Positions 33,452-42,437 of a stretch of 64,000 nt of DNA are shown here, one piece after another. Position numbers and translations under genes: made by a program. Every line of letters begins with the position of its first letter. Within the stretch, counting starts at the first letter, position 1. The DNA comes from JBGCEZ01 sp045106735 (GTDB lineage Bacteria > Planctomycetota > Phycisphaerae > Phycisphaerales > SM1A02): positions 1-64,000 of the forward strand of contig JBGCEZ010000039.1 of the NCBI GenBank assembly GCA_045106735.1, written 5' to 3'. The notes under the pieces are model-generated. The model was given only the letters and a program-made list of their open reading frames with translations. It had not been told where the DNA came from and made no database searches.

Positions 33452-34318
33452 TCAGTAGCTGAGCGAGACGCCGAAGAAGCCGACGACATCCGAGTCGTCG
33501 CCGTTGTTCGATGCTTCGGTCGTGTCGCCGAGCAGCAGGAAGGTCACGCCGGCGTTCAGCGACCAGTCGCCCCACGGGCCGCTCGACAGCGGCACGTCCA
33601 GGGTCGCGCCGATCGACGCGTACCCGAAGTCTTCGTCTTCGGTGCCCACGTAGTAGTCGTCGACGCTGAGGCCGATCGAGACGGGAACCGAAAGCGTCAT
33701 GCCGCCCGACTCCAGATCGAAGCTGGGGCCGAAGTCGATCTGGAAGTACATCGCTTCTTCGCTCGACACGTTCGAGTTGTCGACCTCAATGTGCAGGCCG
33801 AGCGTCACGTCGCCGATCCAGTCCGAGGCCCACGAGTCGCCGAAGCCGAAGCCGGCGGTCAGGCCGACTTCCTGCACCGTGGGGAAGGAGTCGTTGTTGG
33901 GGTACGTGTAGAAGGTGTACGAGAGGCCGAGATCGACGTGCTCGAAACCGAACGTCAGGCCGGCGTAGAAGTCGGACTCGTACCAGCCGCGTTGGCCGGT
34001 GCCGGTGGCTCCGGTCTTCTCCGAGTGGAGGCTGTTCCAGGTGCCGACGGCCAGGCCGATGTCGACGCCGCTGTCGTCCGGCGTGAGGTCAAAGCCGACT
34101 TCCATCCACGGCTGGGTGATCAGGCCTTGATCTTCCTGCAGGTACCCGCGGAAGAAGTAGGAGCTGGTGAAGTCCACGCCCATGTCGAGCGTGAGGCGGC
34201 CGGTGTTGAAGCTGTCGTCCGCGTCTTGGGCGGTGGCGACCGGGGCGAGGGCCAGCACGAGGGCAGCGGGAATCAGCATGGCGGCGGTCTTGGACGGCCG
34301 CGTGATCAGATTGGTCAC
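33452..34318 (-). CDS. Putative outer-membrane beta-barrel protein (TIGR02001-like)
   Basis: 288 residues from GTG 34318, or 275 from ATG 34279. A signal peptide ends PVATAQ-DADD. The mature protein is made of alternating amphipathic strands, starting with the phrase TSSYFFRGYLQ---GLITQPWMEVGFDL typical of the conserved family of small predicted porin-like barrels, and ending with FFGVSLSY, an aromatic C-terminal residue consistent with BAM recognition. The GTG start is preferred because GGGAG lies 10 bp upstream and it gives a normal signal peptide. The substrate or function is unknown; it is followed by a hairpin shared with the GNAT gene. Confidence 0.7.
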   Translation of the reverse strand: MTNLITRPSKTAAMLIPAALVLALAPVATAQDADDSFNTGRLTLDMGVDFTSSYFFRGYLQEDQGLITQPWMEVGFDLTPDDSGVDIGLAVGTWNSLHSEKTGATGTGQRGWYESDFYAGLTFGFEHVDLGLSYTFYTYPNNDSFPTVQEVGLTAGFGFGDSWASDWIGDVTLGLHIEVDNSNVSSEEAMYFQIDFGPSFDLESGGMTLSVPVSIGLSVDDYYVGTEDEDFGYASIGATLDVPLSSGPWGDWSLNAGVTFLLLGDTTEASNNGDDSDVVGFFGVSLSY

Positions 34319-34900
34319 GGCGGGGGTACTCCCGAGGGAAAGGTTGTGTGGGTGGCCGCGGTCCGACTCTGGACACCCGACGGCCGAGATCGGGAGCATC
34401 CCGACAGGCGTGACTATCGGACATTGGGATGTTGCGCAATCAATCTTCGAGTGAAGCGGGCTGTTTCGCCGGGAATGAGCATCGCGAGGACGCGGAAGCG
34501 CCAGGCGAAGCGTGTTTGCTCATGCATTGTGCGCAAAGAGGTGTGTGTGGTCGCGAATTGCGACGCAGCGCGACGACAGCTGTGTCCGACAATCGTGCCC
34601 CCGGCGGTCAAATGGGGTGTTCTGGGGTTTGGGGCAAACGTCGAGAGCTTCTCTTCTCGCCAATTTTTCATCAGGTCGACCGGAACCGTTGACGCGGGGG
34701 GCTTCCCCCATAACCTCAACGAACGCGAGGACTTCCCCGCCGCTTTGTTGGCGACGCGGGAGCCCTGGAGAAGAGTGGGTGAACAGGGCTTCGGCTCTGC
34801 GAGGCTGCCGGGGGACGGTTTTCGTCACCGCAGTCTGACGACCCCGAACCATGTCGGTTCGGGTTGGCCTCCCTCACGCACGAGGAGAAAAGGAAAGATC
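34319..34900. other. Long divergent intergenic region upstream of the PEP-CTERM gene
   Basis: 582 bp between the barrel gene and the PEP-CTERM gene with no supported coding sequence. It is less GC-rich than its surroundings in places. TTGACG (34689-34694) and TAACCT (34711-34716) with 16-bp spacing is a possible promoter overlapping a small GGGGGG/CCCCC hairpin. A long 5' leader or regulatory region is likely. Confidence 0.4.
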
Positions 34901-35494
34901 ATGTTGAACACCACCAAGAAGTTGGGCCTCATCGGCCTCGTGTCGGCTGGCGTGATTGCGGCCGCCGCAACCGCTGACGTCGTGACCTTCGGCGGCGTGC
35001 TCGCCGACGGCGACGCCACCTGGACCGGCACCGGCAACGGCACCGAGAACTTCTTTGAAGTCATGGAATTCACCGTCGACGCCGACGGCGAGTACGGCTT
35101 CTACAGCTTCTACCCGGGCGACGCGTCGCTCGACGAGAACATGGACGGCTTCATCCGCATCTTCGAAGGCAGCTTCGATCCCACGGGCGATCCCGCCCTG
35201 AACATCGCGTCCGACGATGACTACTCCGATGGCGACATCGCCATCCTCGATCCGTTCGACGACGACGCCGTCGGTGCGAACGCTTCGGGCACCACCGCCG
35301 TGCTGACCGCCGGCACCACCTACTTCATGGTGCAGACGACCTTCACGGACGTTCCGACGAGCTTCGGTCAGCCCACCGGTGCGTACGAGTCGACGATCGT
35401 CGGCGACGGCACCATCACGCTGATCCCGGCGCCCGCCGCCATCGCGTTCTTCGGCCTCGCCGGCCTCGCCGGCATGCGTCGTCGCCGCGGCTGA
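34901..35494 (+). CDS. PEP-CTERM sorting-tail exoprotein with a PPC-like domain
   Basis: 197 residues. Signal peptide MLNTTKKLGLIGLVSAGVIAAAATA. The acidic, Asp/Gly-rich middle (FTVDADGEYGFYSFYPG, then an FIRIFEGSFDP and TTYFMVQTTF) resembles bacterial pre-peptidase C-terminal (PPC) beta domains. The end is a tripartite sorting signal: IPAPAAIAFFGLAGLAGMRRRR, a PEP-CTERM variant for exosortase/archaeosortase-type processing and surface anchoring. No exosortase gene is in this window. AGGAAAG ribosome-binding site 4 bp before ATG. A strong hairpin follows the gene. Confidence 0.85.
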   Translation: MLNTTKKLGLIGLVSAGVIAAAATADVVTFGGVLADGDATWTGTGNGTENFFEVMEFTVDADGEYGFYSFYPGDASLDENMDGFIRIFEGSFDPTGDPALNIASDDDYSDGDIAILDPFDDDAVGANASGTTAVLTAGTTYFMVQTTFTDVPTSFGQPTGAYESTIVGDGTITLIPAPAAIAFFGLAGLAGMRRRRG

Positions 35495-35522
35495 TTCGCG
35501 TTCGCGCTGAATCGATCGACTT

Positions 35523-35556
35523 CGAGGCACCCCGTCCGCTTGGATGGGGTGCCTCG
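35523..35556 (+). terminator. Hairpin terminator after the PEP-CTERM gene
   Basis: Perfect 11-bp stem CGAGGCACCCC/GGGGTGCCTCG, 28 bp past the stop. The 3' side (TATCATT) is only mildly T-rich. Confidence 0.75.
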
Positions 35557-35711
35557 TATCATTCCGGGGAGGCTCGCGTCGGCTTCTCCTTCCGTGAAGA
35601 TCCAGGGGGTTGCGGTCGTGCATCGCGGCGAGCCTGGCCGACATCGGAGACGGAGGCCCTGGCACTTGGTCCGTGGCCGACTCTTCATGTGAGTCGTTGG
35701 AGGCACAGCCC

Positions 35712-37265
35712 GTGAAGCATCTCGGCTCGGCGAATCTCTCTGGCCCGCCGCGTTCGTCGCGAGGGTTGGACCGGTGCTCAGCGGCGGCGTGGAACGGTCC
35801 GGCGGCACGCGTGGCCGTACGCGAATTGCTTGCGGCGTTGGCGATCGGTCTGCTCGTTGGTGTTGCCGGGTGCGGCAAGATCGATCCCGCGGACCTGCCG
35901 CCCGTCCCGGCCGTCCAGACCGATTCATTCCCCCCGGCCGTGCAGGAGCAGCTCGACGCGGCAATGGATGCCGTGGAATCGCGACCGACCAGTGTTCGTC
36001 GCAACGGCGAACTCGCCATGATGCTGCAGACGTATCGGCAGTTCGCGGTGGCCGAAATCATGTACGCGCGAACGCGGCAGATCGCCCCGAACACGTTCAA
36101 ATGGGCGTACCTCCACGCGATCACGTTGACCGCGGTGGGCGAATTGGACGCGGCCGAACGGGCCTTCGCCCGCGCGATCGAACTCGATGGTGACTACGAC
36201 CTGGCCCGCATTCGTCGAGCCGAAGTGCTTTCGGATCTCGGGCGGACCGACGAGGCGCGGGCCGCGTTCGAAGCGGTCCTGCCGCGAATGAAGGACGTGT
36301 CGGAGGCGAGGTTCGCGTACGGACAGTTTCTGATTGCCGAAGGGGATCCAGCGGCGGCGATCGAAGAGATTCAGGCCGCGATGCGCATCAGCGGCGATTT
36401 CGGATCAGCCCACTATCAACTCGCGGTCGCCTTGCGGGCGCTCGGGAAGCTCGACGAAGCCGAACAGCAATTCCTCTTGGCCGAAGAACGTCGAACCCAG
36501 CCGGCTGACGGAAGCGACCGCTACATCAACGAATTGCTGCCGCTGAACCGCAACGAACAACCGTTCGTGCAGCGGGCCAAGATCTTGGCGGAAGCCGGCC
36601 GTTTGGCCGAAGCACGCGAGTTCATCGATCTCGCGTTGGAGCGCAATCCTGAGAGTTTGCCAGCCCACGTCAGCATGATGGGTCTGGCGGTTCAGTTGAA
36701 CGAACTCGAATTGTTCGAGACGCACCGAGCGCAAGCCGAGGTGATTGGCGGAGAGAGTCCGCGCTACTGGTACGCCCTCGGGCTGGCCCGATCGAGTCAA
36801 CAGCGTTGGCAAGAGTCGTTCGTGGCCCTGGAACGTGCGCGGCAGTTGGATCCGATCGATCCGAACACGCTTGTGCAGTTGGCCATCGTCGGGCCCGAGG
36901 TGGGCGTCAACGATCGGGCTCGTGAGGGTGTGTTGCGACGGGCCCTCGAGATTGATCCGGCTCACCCGGTTGGCAATTGGCTGCTGGGCGAACGACTGTC
37001 TGGATCGCAACGGGCGGAAGAGGCGGTGCCCTTGTTGCGGCGAGCCGTCGAACGCGAACATCCGGCCCGGCATCTGATGTACATCGAGTTGGCCCGGGCC
37101 TTGGCCCGGACCGGAGATGGGCCCGGGGCGAACGAACAACTCGATTTGGCCGAGGCATTGGCCCTGCGACGGGCGGACGAAGCGGCACTCGCCGCCGCTC
37201 GCCGGCTTCGGGCGGTGGTCGCAGAACAACTCGGACCGCGGGGAGATGCGAATGACGATGGCTGA
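35712..37265 (+). CDS. TPR-repeat lipoprotein
   Basis: 517 residues from GTG 35712, which has GGAGG 9 bp upstream. The lipobox is VGVAGC (Cys54); a second GTG at 35811 would give a more ordinary 20-residue signal before the Cys, so the start is uncertain. The mature protein is built of about ten tetratricopeptide-like helical repeats (for example AYLHAITLTAVGELDAAERAFARAIELDGD and HYQLAVALRALGKLDEAEQQFLLAEE, in parts), used for protein-protein contact. It is a likely partner of the following ASPIC lipoprotein: the two genes overlap by 14 bp, a pairing recurrent in planctomycetes. Confidence 0.75.
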   Translation: MKHLGSANLSGPPRSSRGLDRCSAAAWNGPAARVAVRELLAALAIGLLVGVAGCGKIDPADLPPVPAVQTDSFPPAVQEQLDAAMDAVESRPTSVRRNGELAMMLQTYRQFAVAEIMYARTRQIAPNTFKWAYLHAITLTAVGELDAAERAFARAIELDGDYDLARIRRAEVLSDLGRTDEARAAFEAVLPRMKDVSEARFAYGQFLIAEGDPAAAIEEIQAAMRISGDFGSAHYQLAVALRALGKLDEAEQQFLLAEERRTQPADGSDRYINELLPLNRNEQPFVQRAKILAEAGRLAEAREFIDLALERNPESLPAHVSMMGLAVQLNELELFETHRAQAEVIGGESPRYWYALGLARSSQQRWQESFVALERARQLDPIDPNTLVQLAIVGPEVGVNDRAREGVLRRALEIDPAHPVGNWLLGERLSGSQRAEEAVPLLRRAVEREHPARHLMYIELARALARTGDGPGANEQLDLAEALALRRADEAALAAARRLRAVVAEQLGPRGDANDDG

Positions 37266-39180
37266 GTTCGTCGGTACGGTCGGTGGGTTTCGTTGGACGA
37301 ATGCCGACGCGCTGGGGGGGGTGACGTCGCGCGGCGATCGATCGCCGTGGATCGCCGGCGTGCTGCTGGCCGGCCTGGTGGTCGCCGGCCCCGCGGGCTG
37401 CGGCGGCGGGGACGATCCGGCTGATCCTGATCCTGCGGCGGGCGATTCGCCAGGAACTGGTTCCGGGTCAGAGACGGGCTCTGGCGGTGCCCTCGATCTC
37501 GATACCGGAGCGGATGCCGACGGCGCTGCGGCGCCCATTTTTCGCGACGTTGCTCCGAGCAGCGGCCTCGAATTCGCGCACTTCAGTGGCGTCGCCGGCG
37601 GCTTCCTCTTTCCCGAGATTCTGGGATCGGGTGTCGCGCTCTTCGACTACGACGGCGATGGCGATCTGGACGTGTTCTTGATGCAGGGCGACGTCCTTGA
37701 TCCGGAGCGTCCAGTCACGGCGCAGATGTTTCCGTTGCCGAGCGGTCAAGCGCCCGGACACCGGCTCTTTCGGAACGATCTGGGCTCGACCGGGGAGCTT
37801 GCTTTCACCGATGTCACCGACGCCGCGGGCCTCGCCCGGATCGACTACGGCATGGGTGTGGCCACTGGCGACTACGACAACGACGGCGACGTGGATCTCT
37901 ACCTCACGAACATGGGATCGAACGTTCTCTACCGAAACGAAGGCGACGGGACGTTCCAGGACGTAACCGAGGCGTCCGGTACGGATGTGCCGACGTGGTC
38001 GACCAGTGCGTCGTGGTTCGATCACGATCAGGACGGCGACCTCGACCTGTTCGTCGTCGACTATGTGGCCTGGTCGTCGACCCTCGATCAGGTGTGCACA
38101 AGTGCGAGCGGCAACCGTGACTATTGCGGTCCCCAGAACTACCGGTCGCTCCAGGATCACCTCTTTCGGAACAATGGCGACGGCACGTTCGACGACATCA
38201 GTGGCGAATCGGGCATCGGTGCGGGGCGTGGTGCGGGGCTTGGAGTGACCGCGGCCGACTTCAACGGTGACGCGTTGCCGGACGTCTTTGTGGCCAACGA
38301 CGGCGAAGCGAACATGGTTTGGATCAACCAGGGCGACGGGACGTACGCCGAGACTGGCCTGATGTCGGGAGCGGCATTGAATCGTTCGGGGACGGCCGAA
38401 GCCAGCATGGGCGTGACCGCGGGCGACTACGACGGCGACGGCGATGAAGACCTCTTCATGACGCACCTCATCAACGAGACGAACACGCTGTACCAGAATG
38501 ACGGCACTGGCTTCTTCAGCGATGTCTCGGCCCGGTCCGGCCTCGGGTCGGCCAGCCGCACGATGACGGGATTTGGCTCAGCGTTCTTTGACTTCGACAA
38601 CGACGGCCACTTGGACGTGTTTGTGGCCAACGGCAACGTCAAGGTGGACGAGTTTCGCGAGGGCAGTGGCGACTACCCCTTCGATCAACGGAACCAGCTT
38701 TTTCGCAATGGCGGCAGCGGGCGGTTCACGGAAGTCGAAGCGGCCGGCGGCGACGCGACCGGCCTCAGCTTCATCAGCCGCGGCGTGGCCTTTGGCGATC
38801 TGGACAACGACGGTGACGTCGACATGCTCCTGACCAACAACAGCGGGCCGGCCCGGCTGCTGTTGAACGAAGTGGGCACGCGCAATCCGTGGATCCAGCT
38901 CCAACTCGTGGGCACGGATTCGCCGGCCGACGCGAGCGGTGCCCGGGTCGCGGTGCACCGCACGGACCGCACTCCGATATGGCGCCGCGTCCATACGGAC
39001 GGCTCGTACCTGAGTGCGAGCGATCCACGGTTGACGATCGGGCTCGGCGACGACCCGGCGATCGAGGCGGTGCACGTGCATTGGCCATCGGGCCGGCGAG
39101 AGTCCTGGGCCGGTCTCGACGCCGGACGGCTGCATCGACTGGTCGAGGGAGAGGGAGTGCCGTCGCCAGCGTCCGATTGA
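37252..39180 (+). CDS. CRTAC1-type FG-GAP/ASPIC lipoprotein
   Basis: 642 residues. Lipobox VAGPAGC, Cys50. Residues about 90-560 contain seven or more FG-GAP/VCBS beta-propeller repeats with clear Ca-binding loops (FDYDGDGDLDVF, GDYDNDGDVDLYLTN, FDFDNDGHLDVFV, GDLDNDGDVDMLLTN), and about 570-640 an ASPIC/UnbV domain (RNPWIQLQLVGTDSP, then GRRESWAGLDAGR). Such proteins adopt integrin-alpha-like propellers and are exported; biochemical roles are largely unknown. ATG 37252 has GGGAG 6 bp upstream. It overlaps the TPR lipoprotein gene, so translation is probably coupled and the two lipoproteins may form one envelope complex. Confidence 0.82.
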   Translation: MTMAEFVGTVGGFRWTNADALGGVTSRGDRSPWIAGVLLAGLVVAGPAGCGGGDDPADPDPAAGDSPGTGSGSETGSGGALDLDTGADADGAAAPIFRDVAPSSGLEFAHFSGVAGGFLFPEILGSGVALFDYDGDGDLDVFLMQGDVLDPERPVTAQMFPLPSGQAPGHRLFRNDLGSTGELAFTDVTDAAGLARIDYGMGVATGDYDNDGDVDLYLTNMGSNVLYRNEGDGTFQDVTEASGTDVPTWSTSASWFDHDQDGDLDLFVVDYVAWSSTLDQVCTSASGNRDYCGPQNYRSLQDHLFRNNGDGTFDDISGESGIGAGRGAGLGVTAADFNGDALPDVFVANDGEANMVWINQGDGTYAETGLMSGAALNRSGTAEASMGVTAGDYDGDGDEDLFMTHLINETNTLYQNDGTGFFSDVSARSGLGSASRTMTGFGSAFFDFDNDGHLDVFVANGNVKVDEFREGSGDYPFDQRNQLFRNGGSGRFTEVEAAGGDATGLSFISRGVAFGDLDNDGDVDMLLTNNSGPARLLLNEVGTRNPWIQLQLVGTDSPADASGARVAVHRTDRTPIWRRVHTDGSYLSASDPRLTIGLGDDPAIEAVHVHWPSGRRESWAGLDAGRLHRLVEGEGVPSPASD

Positions 39181-39275
39181 CGCTCGATGGCGGCGGTTCG
39201 TGCATTCGGCCGCCGCGTGCCGCGTACCGCGTACCGCCTCTCGTCGGTCGTCGTTCGTGCACTCGCTCGCCAATG

Positions 39276-39315
39276 AAAACCGCGGCGGCATCCCCGCAAG
39301 AGGACGCCGCCGCGG
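39276..39315 (-). terminator. Rho-independent terminator of mdh
   Basis: Stem CCGCGGCGGC/GCCGCCGCGG with the minus-strand 3' side running into TTTT, 31 bp beyond the mdh stop. Confidence 0.8.
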
Positions 39316-39345
39316 CGGGTTCAGTGCACCGGTTCCGGTGGCGGG

Positions 39346-40296
39346 TTACGCCAGCTCGGGGAACATGTCGGTGACGGTCTTGACCAGGTCCTTGACGTGG
39401 CTGATCGACTCGTCCATCAGCTTCTTCTCGTCGCCATCGAGATCGATTTCGACGACCTTCTCCATGCCGCCCGAACCGAGGATGGCCGGGACGCCGACGA
39501 AGTAGCCGCCCACGCCGTACTCGTTGTCGCAGTACGAGGCGCACGGCAGGATGCGCTTCTTGTCCTTGACGATCGCCTCGGCCATTTGGACCGAGCCCGA
39601 CGCCGGGGCGTAGTACGCCGACGTGCCCATGAGCTTGACGATTTCGCCGCCGCCGACCTTCGCGCGGTCAACGCACTCGGTGATCTCAGCTTCGCTGAGC
39701 AGCTGCGACACGGGAATGCCGTGCACACTGGTGTACCGCGGCAGGGGCACCATGTCGTCGCCGTGGCCGCCGAGCAGCAGGGCGGAGATGTCTTCGACCG
39801 AGCAACCGAGCTTCATGGCGATGAAGGCGCGGAAGCGGGCAACGTCCAGAGCGCCGGCCTGGCCGAGGATGCGGTGGGTCGGGAAGCCGGAGGCCTTCCA
39901 CGCGGTGTAGACCATGGCATCCAGCGGGTTCGAGACCACGATCATCGTGGAGTCGGGGGCGTGCTTGGCCACGTTCTCCGAGACGCTCTTGACGATCTTG
40001 ACGTTGGTCTGGATGAGGTCATCGCGGCTCATGCCCGGCTTGCGGGGCAGGCCGGCGGTGACGATCACGACTTCCGAGCCGGCGATGTCGGCGTAGTCCG
40101 CCGTGCCGGTGATGTTCGCGTCGAATCGCTCGATGGGAGCGCACTGGAAGAGGTCCAGCATCTTGCCCTTGACGGCGTTCTCCTGCTCGGGAATGTCGAG
40201 GACGACGATGTCGCCGAGTTCCTTGGCCGCCGCCCACATCGCGCACGAAGCGCCGACGTTGCCGCCACCGATGACCGAGATCTTGGACCTGCCCAT
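39346..40296 (-). CDS. mdh: Malate dehydrogenase (LDH-like type)
   Basis: 316 residues, typical of the LDH-like malate dehydrogenases. Interconverts malate and oxaloacetate with NAD in the TCA cycle. GGGNVGASCA is the dinucleotide loop and Asp34 ends the second strand, favouring NAD. Specificity loop GLPRKPGMSR has Arg85 where lactate dehydrogenases carry Gln, plus Arg91; Asp151, Arg154 and His178 (GGHGD) complete the catalytic site. ATG 40296 follows AAGGAAA at 8 bp. Citrate synthase in the same window belongs to the same cycle but is 30 kb away. Confidence 0.93.
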   Translation of the reverse strand: MGRSKISVIGGGNVGASCAMWAAAKELGDIVVLDIPEQENAVKGKMLDLFQCAPIERFDANITGTADYADIAGSEVVIVTAGLPRKPGMSRDDLIQTNVKIVKSVSENVAKHAPDSTMIVVSNPLDAMVYTAWKASGFPTHRILGQAGALDVARFRAFIAMKLGCSVEDISALLLGGHGDDMVPLPRYTSVHGIPVSQLLSEAEITECVDRAKVGGGEIVKLMGTSAYYAPASGSVQMAEAIVKDKKRILPCASYCDNEYGVGGYFVGVPAILGSGGMEKVVEIDLDGDEKKLMDESISHVKDLVKTVTDMFPELA

Positions 40297-40601
40297 TGAG
40301 TCGTTTCCTTCGCGCGGGAATCGCGCGCTGCGGGGAATCGGCGGACGTGCGGCTTGGCCGCGGCGCCGCCCGAAGATGGTGGGCGTCGCCCGGGGCATGA
40401 TTGCCAGCGGCGACGCAGCGCTGATTCGAGGTCGGAGGCCGGCTCAGTTGCCGGATCGCCCAGCGAATCGGGGGGGCCATGATAGGAGAATCACTCGCCG
40501 CGGGGATGGCCGCCCCGGGGGCCGAGATTTCCGGGGATGAGCTGGCGCAAGCTCGGTCGGGCCCGGGGCCCGGTGGCCTGGCCAGCGATACACTGGGCGG
40601 C
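40297..40601. other. Divergent intergenic region mdh/gmk
   Basis: 305 bp with no supported gene, promoter or repeat; the gmk N-terminal extension could begin here if ATG 40479 is used. Confidence 0.4.
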
Positions 40602-41264
40602 ATGTCCGTCGACGATCCCAATTCGGCCCGCCAACCCGATGCCGCAGCTGATGCCGCCGAGAGCCCCCGGGCGACCGCCGCCTCCGGCGGGCTGCTCGTG
40701 GTGGTTTCGGGGCCATCTGGGGTCGGCAAGACCACGATCGTCCGGACCCTCCGGGACGACCTCGACGGCATGCTCTCGACCTCGGCCACAACCCGGCCCC
40801 AGAGCGATCAGGAGCGGGACGGCGTCGACTATTACTTCCTCTCGGAGACAGACTTCCGTCGCATGATCGAGGCGAGGGAGTTCATCGAGCACGCCCAGGT
40901 CTTCGGCCGCCACCTCTACGGGACGCCACGGGCTCCGGTGGACGAGGTGTTGGCCCGCGGCGGGCTCGTCATCCTGGAAATCGACGTCCAGGGCGGCTTG
41001 CAGGTCCGCCGGAACTTCCCGGCTGCCTTCATGCTGTTCATTGACTCGCCGAGCGAAGACGAACTTCTGCGGCGACTGCGTGCCCGTGGCCGCGATGACG
41101 AGGCGGCCATTCAGCGGCGATTCGCCGAGGCCAGCCATGAACGGCGGTTGGCTCGGGAGAGCGGGGCGTACGACGCGTTCATCATCAATGAACGGCTCGA
41201 GACCGCCTGCTCGGAAGCGTGCTCGCTCGTTCAGCAACGCCGGTCATCGCCCGCGCCAGCGTGA
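40602..41264 (+). CDS. gmk: Guanylate kinase
   Basis: 220 residues with a 29-residue N-terminal extension before the core. Phosphorylates GMP to GDP. P-loop GPSGVGKTT at 37-45; STSATTRPQSDQERDGVDYYFLS is the GMP-binding segment; VFGRHLYGTPRAPVDEVLARGGLVILEIDVQGG and the LRARGRDD lid Arg region follow (features listed in parts). The C-terminus is shorter than some relatives. ATG 40602 is preferred because the core begins 30 residues later; ATG 40479 would add 41 residues. It is the first gene after the divergent region; the next gene on the strand is 408 bp away. Confidence 0.92.
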   Translation: MSVDDPNSARQPDAAADAAESPRATAASGGLLVVVSGPSGVGKTTIVRTLRDDLDGMLSTSATTRPQSDQERDGVDYYFLSETDFRRMIEAREFIEHAQVFGRHLYGTPRAPVDEVLARGGLVILEIDVQGGLQVRRNFPAAFMLFIDSPSEDELLRRLRARGRDDEAAIQRRFAEASHERRLARESGAYDAFIINERLETACSEACSLVQQRRSSPAPA

Positions 41265-41270
41265 TGATGC

Positions 41271-41310
41271 GACCTGCGGCGATCTGCGGCGATCTATTGC
41301 GATCTGCCGC
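41271..41310. repeat. 10-bp tandem repeat, four units
   Basis: GACCTGCGGC, GATCTGCGGC, GATCTATTGC, GATCTGCCGC directly after the gmk stop. The rest of the 408-bp gap to 41672 shows no supported feature. Confidence 0.85.
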
Positions 41311-41672
41311 GCCTGAACTCGCCCGATCCGTTCAGCGTTGATTCCGCACTGGCTGGAAGCTGGGTCGTCCTACGCCGGGCCCTGGCTCCTCCCCAACCTG
41401 CCGGCATTCTGTCGCTCCGTGGGCGGTTCGGCGGGCGACGAGACGAGCGGTTCGGCGGCCATCCTGGCCGAGGGCCTGGCCGGAGCACGGGCCCTAGCAT
41501 CAGTCGCCAACTTCCCGCTCGGGGTCCCGCCGCGTTGCCTGACCCGCACGAACCGCAGTCCTTTGCCTCGGCGACCGGCGACATTTCGGGATCGCCGCAG
41601 GGTGGGCCGGGCTTGGTCGATGCTCCTTCTGGCCGGCCCCATTTGGGCTCTTGCCGCTGCTGGGAGCCGAGC

Positions 41673-42374
41673 ATGAACCATCGCGATCTCGTCATCACCG
41701 TTGCCGCTTTCGCGGCGGCAGGGGCAGTTGGGGCCCTGCTGATGATCCAGGGACCTGGGACGGCGGGTGCCGCGGGCCCGCTTGATCGAGCGCCGGCTGG
41801 CCCGGCCGCGGCGCAGGCCAGCTCCGGCTCGGCGCAACGTTCTCACATGACGCCCGGCCTGGTCGCCGGCTCCGCCCGCGCCGCCGTTTCCACTCCCGCG
41901 CCTGCTCCAGCTCCCACTCCCACTCCCACTCCGTCCATCAACTCGGCCACGGTTCCGCCATCGGAAGCAGCCGCGGTCGCGCCGGCGCGGTCCTCGGCCA
42001 CTCGGCCGGCGGTTCGCGCGCCCGCCGGGCCGGTGAGCCGGGTTGTGACCGGGCCAGCCCATCAATTGCGGGCCGAGCCGGCCGAAGTCGAGCTCGGGAC
42101 CGTCGAAATCGGGGCCTCCCGATCCGTCACTGTGACGCTCACGAACCACGGGCCCGACACCGTCGAGATCGTGGACGTGCGCACGAGTTGCGGCTGTACC
42201 GCCGCGATTCTGGACGACCGATCGATCGCTCCCGGCGCAACTGCGTCCATCGCCGTCGCGTTCGATGCTGAGCGCCTGGGGGCCCAGGAGCGATTGGTCC
42301 GCGTCGTGACTTCCGGACGCCGCGGAAACGTCTTGACGGTGCCCGTTCGAGCGACGGTGGTGGCCTCGCCCTGA
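41673..42374 (+). CDS. DUF1573-domain exported protein
   Basis: 233 residues. N-terminal membrane anchor or signal (DLVITVAAFAAAGAVGALLMIQ), a Pro/Ala/Thr linker of about 100 residues including a PAPAPTPTPTP stretch, then a C-terminal Ig-like DUF1573 domain: LRAEPAEVELGTVEIGASRSVTVTLTNHG (in parts) and the hallmark TSCGCTAA, two cysteines one residue apart. DUF1573 domains resemble ASPM-SPD-2-Hydin folds and occur in envelope proteins of Bacteroidetes and planctomycetes. GGGAG lies 7-8 bp before ATG. Function unknown. Confidence 0.75.
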   Translation: MNHRDLVITVAAFAAAGAVGALLMIQGPGTAGAAGPLDRAPAGPAAAQASSGSAQRSHMTPGLVAGSARAAVSTPAPAPAPTPTPTPSINSATVPPSEAAAVAPARSSATRPAVRAPAGPVSRVVTGPAHQLRAEPAEVELGTVEIGASRSVTVTLTNHGPDTVEIVDVRTSCGCTAAILDDRSIAPGATASIAVAFDAERLGAQERLVRVVTSGRRGNVLTVPVRATVVASP

Positions 42375-42437
42375 ACTGCCGGTGGGCAGGGGCGATCCCA
42401 GGCCCGGGCATTCCCCCGGGGGGGTACACTCGGCCCC

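Noticed and set aside
39346..40296. Lactate dehydrogenase
   Set aside because: The specificity position carries Arg85 (GLPRKPG), expected for malate dehydrogenase, rather than Gln.
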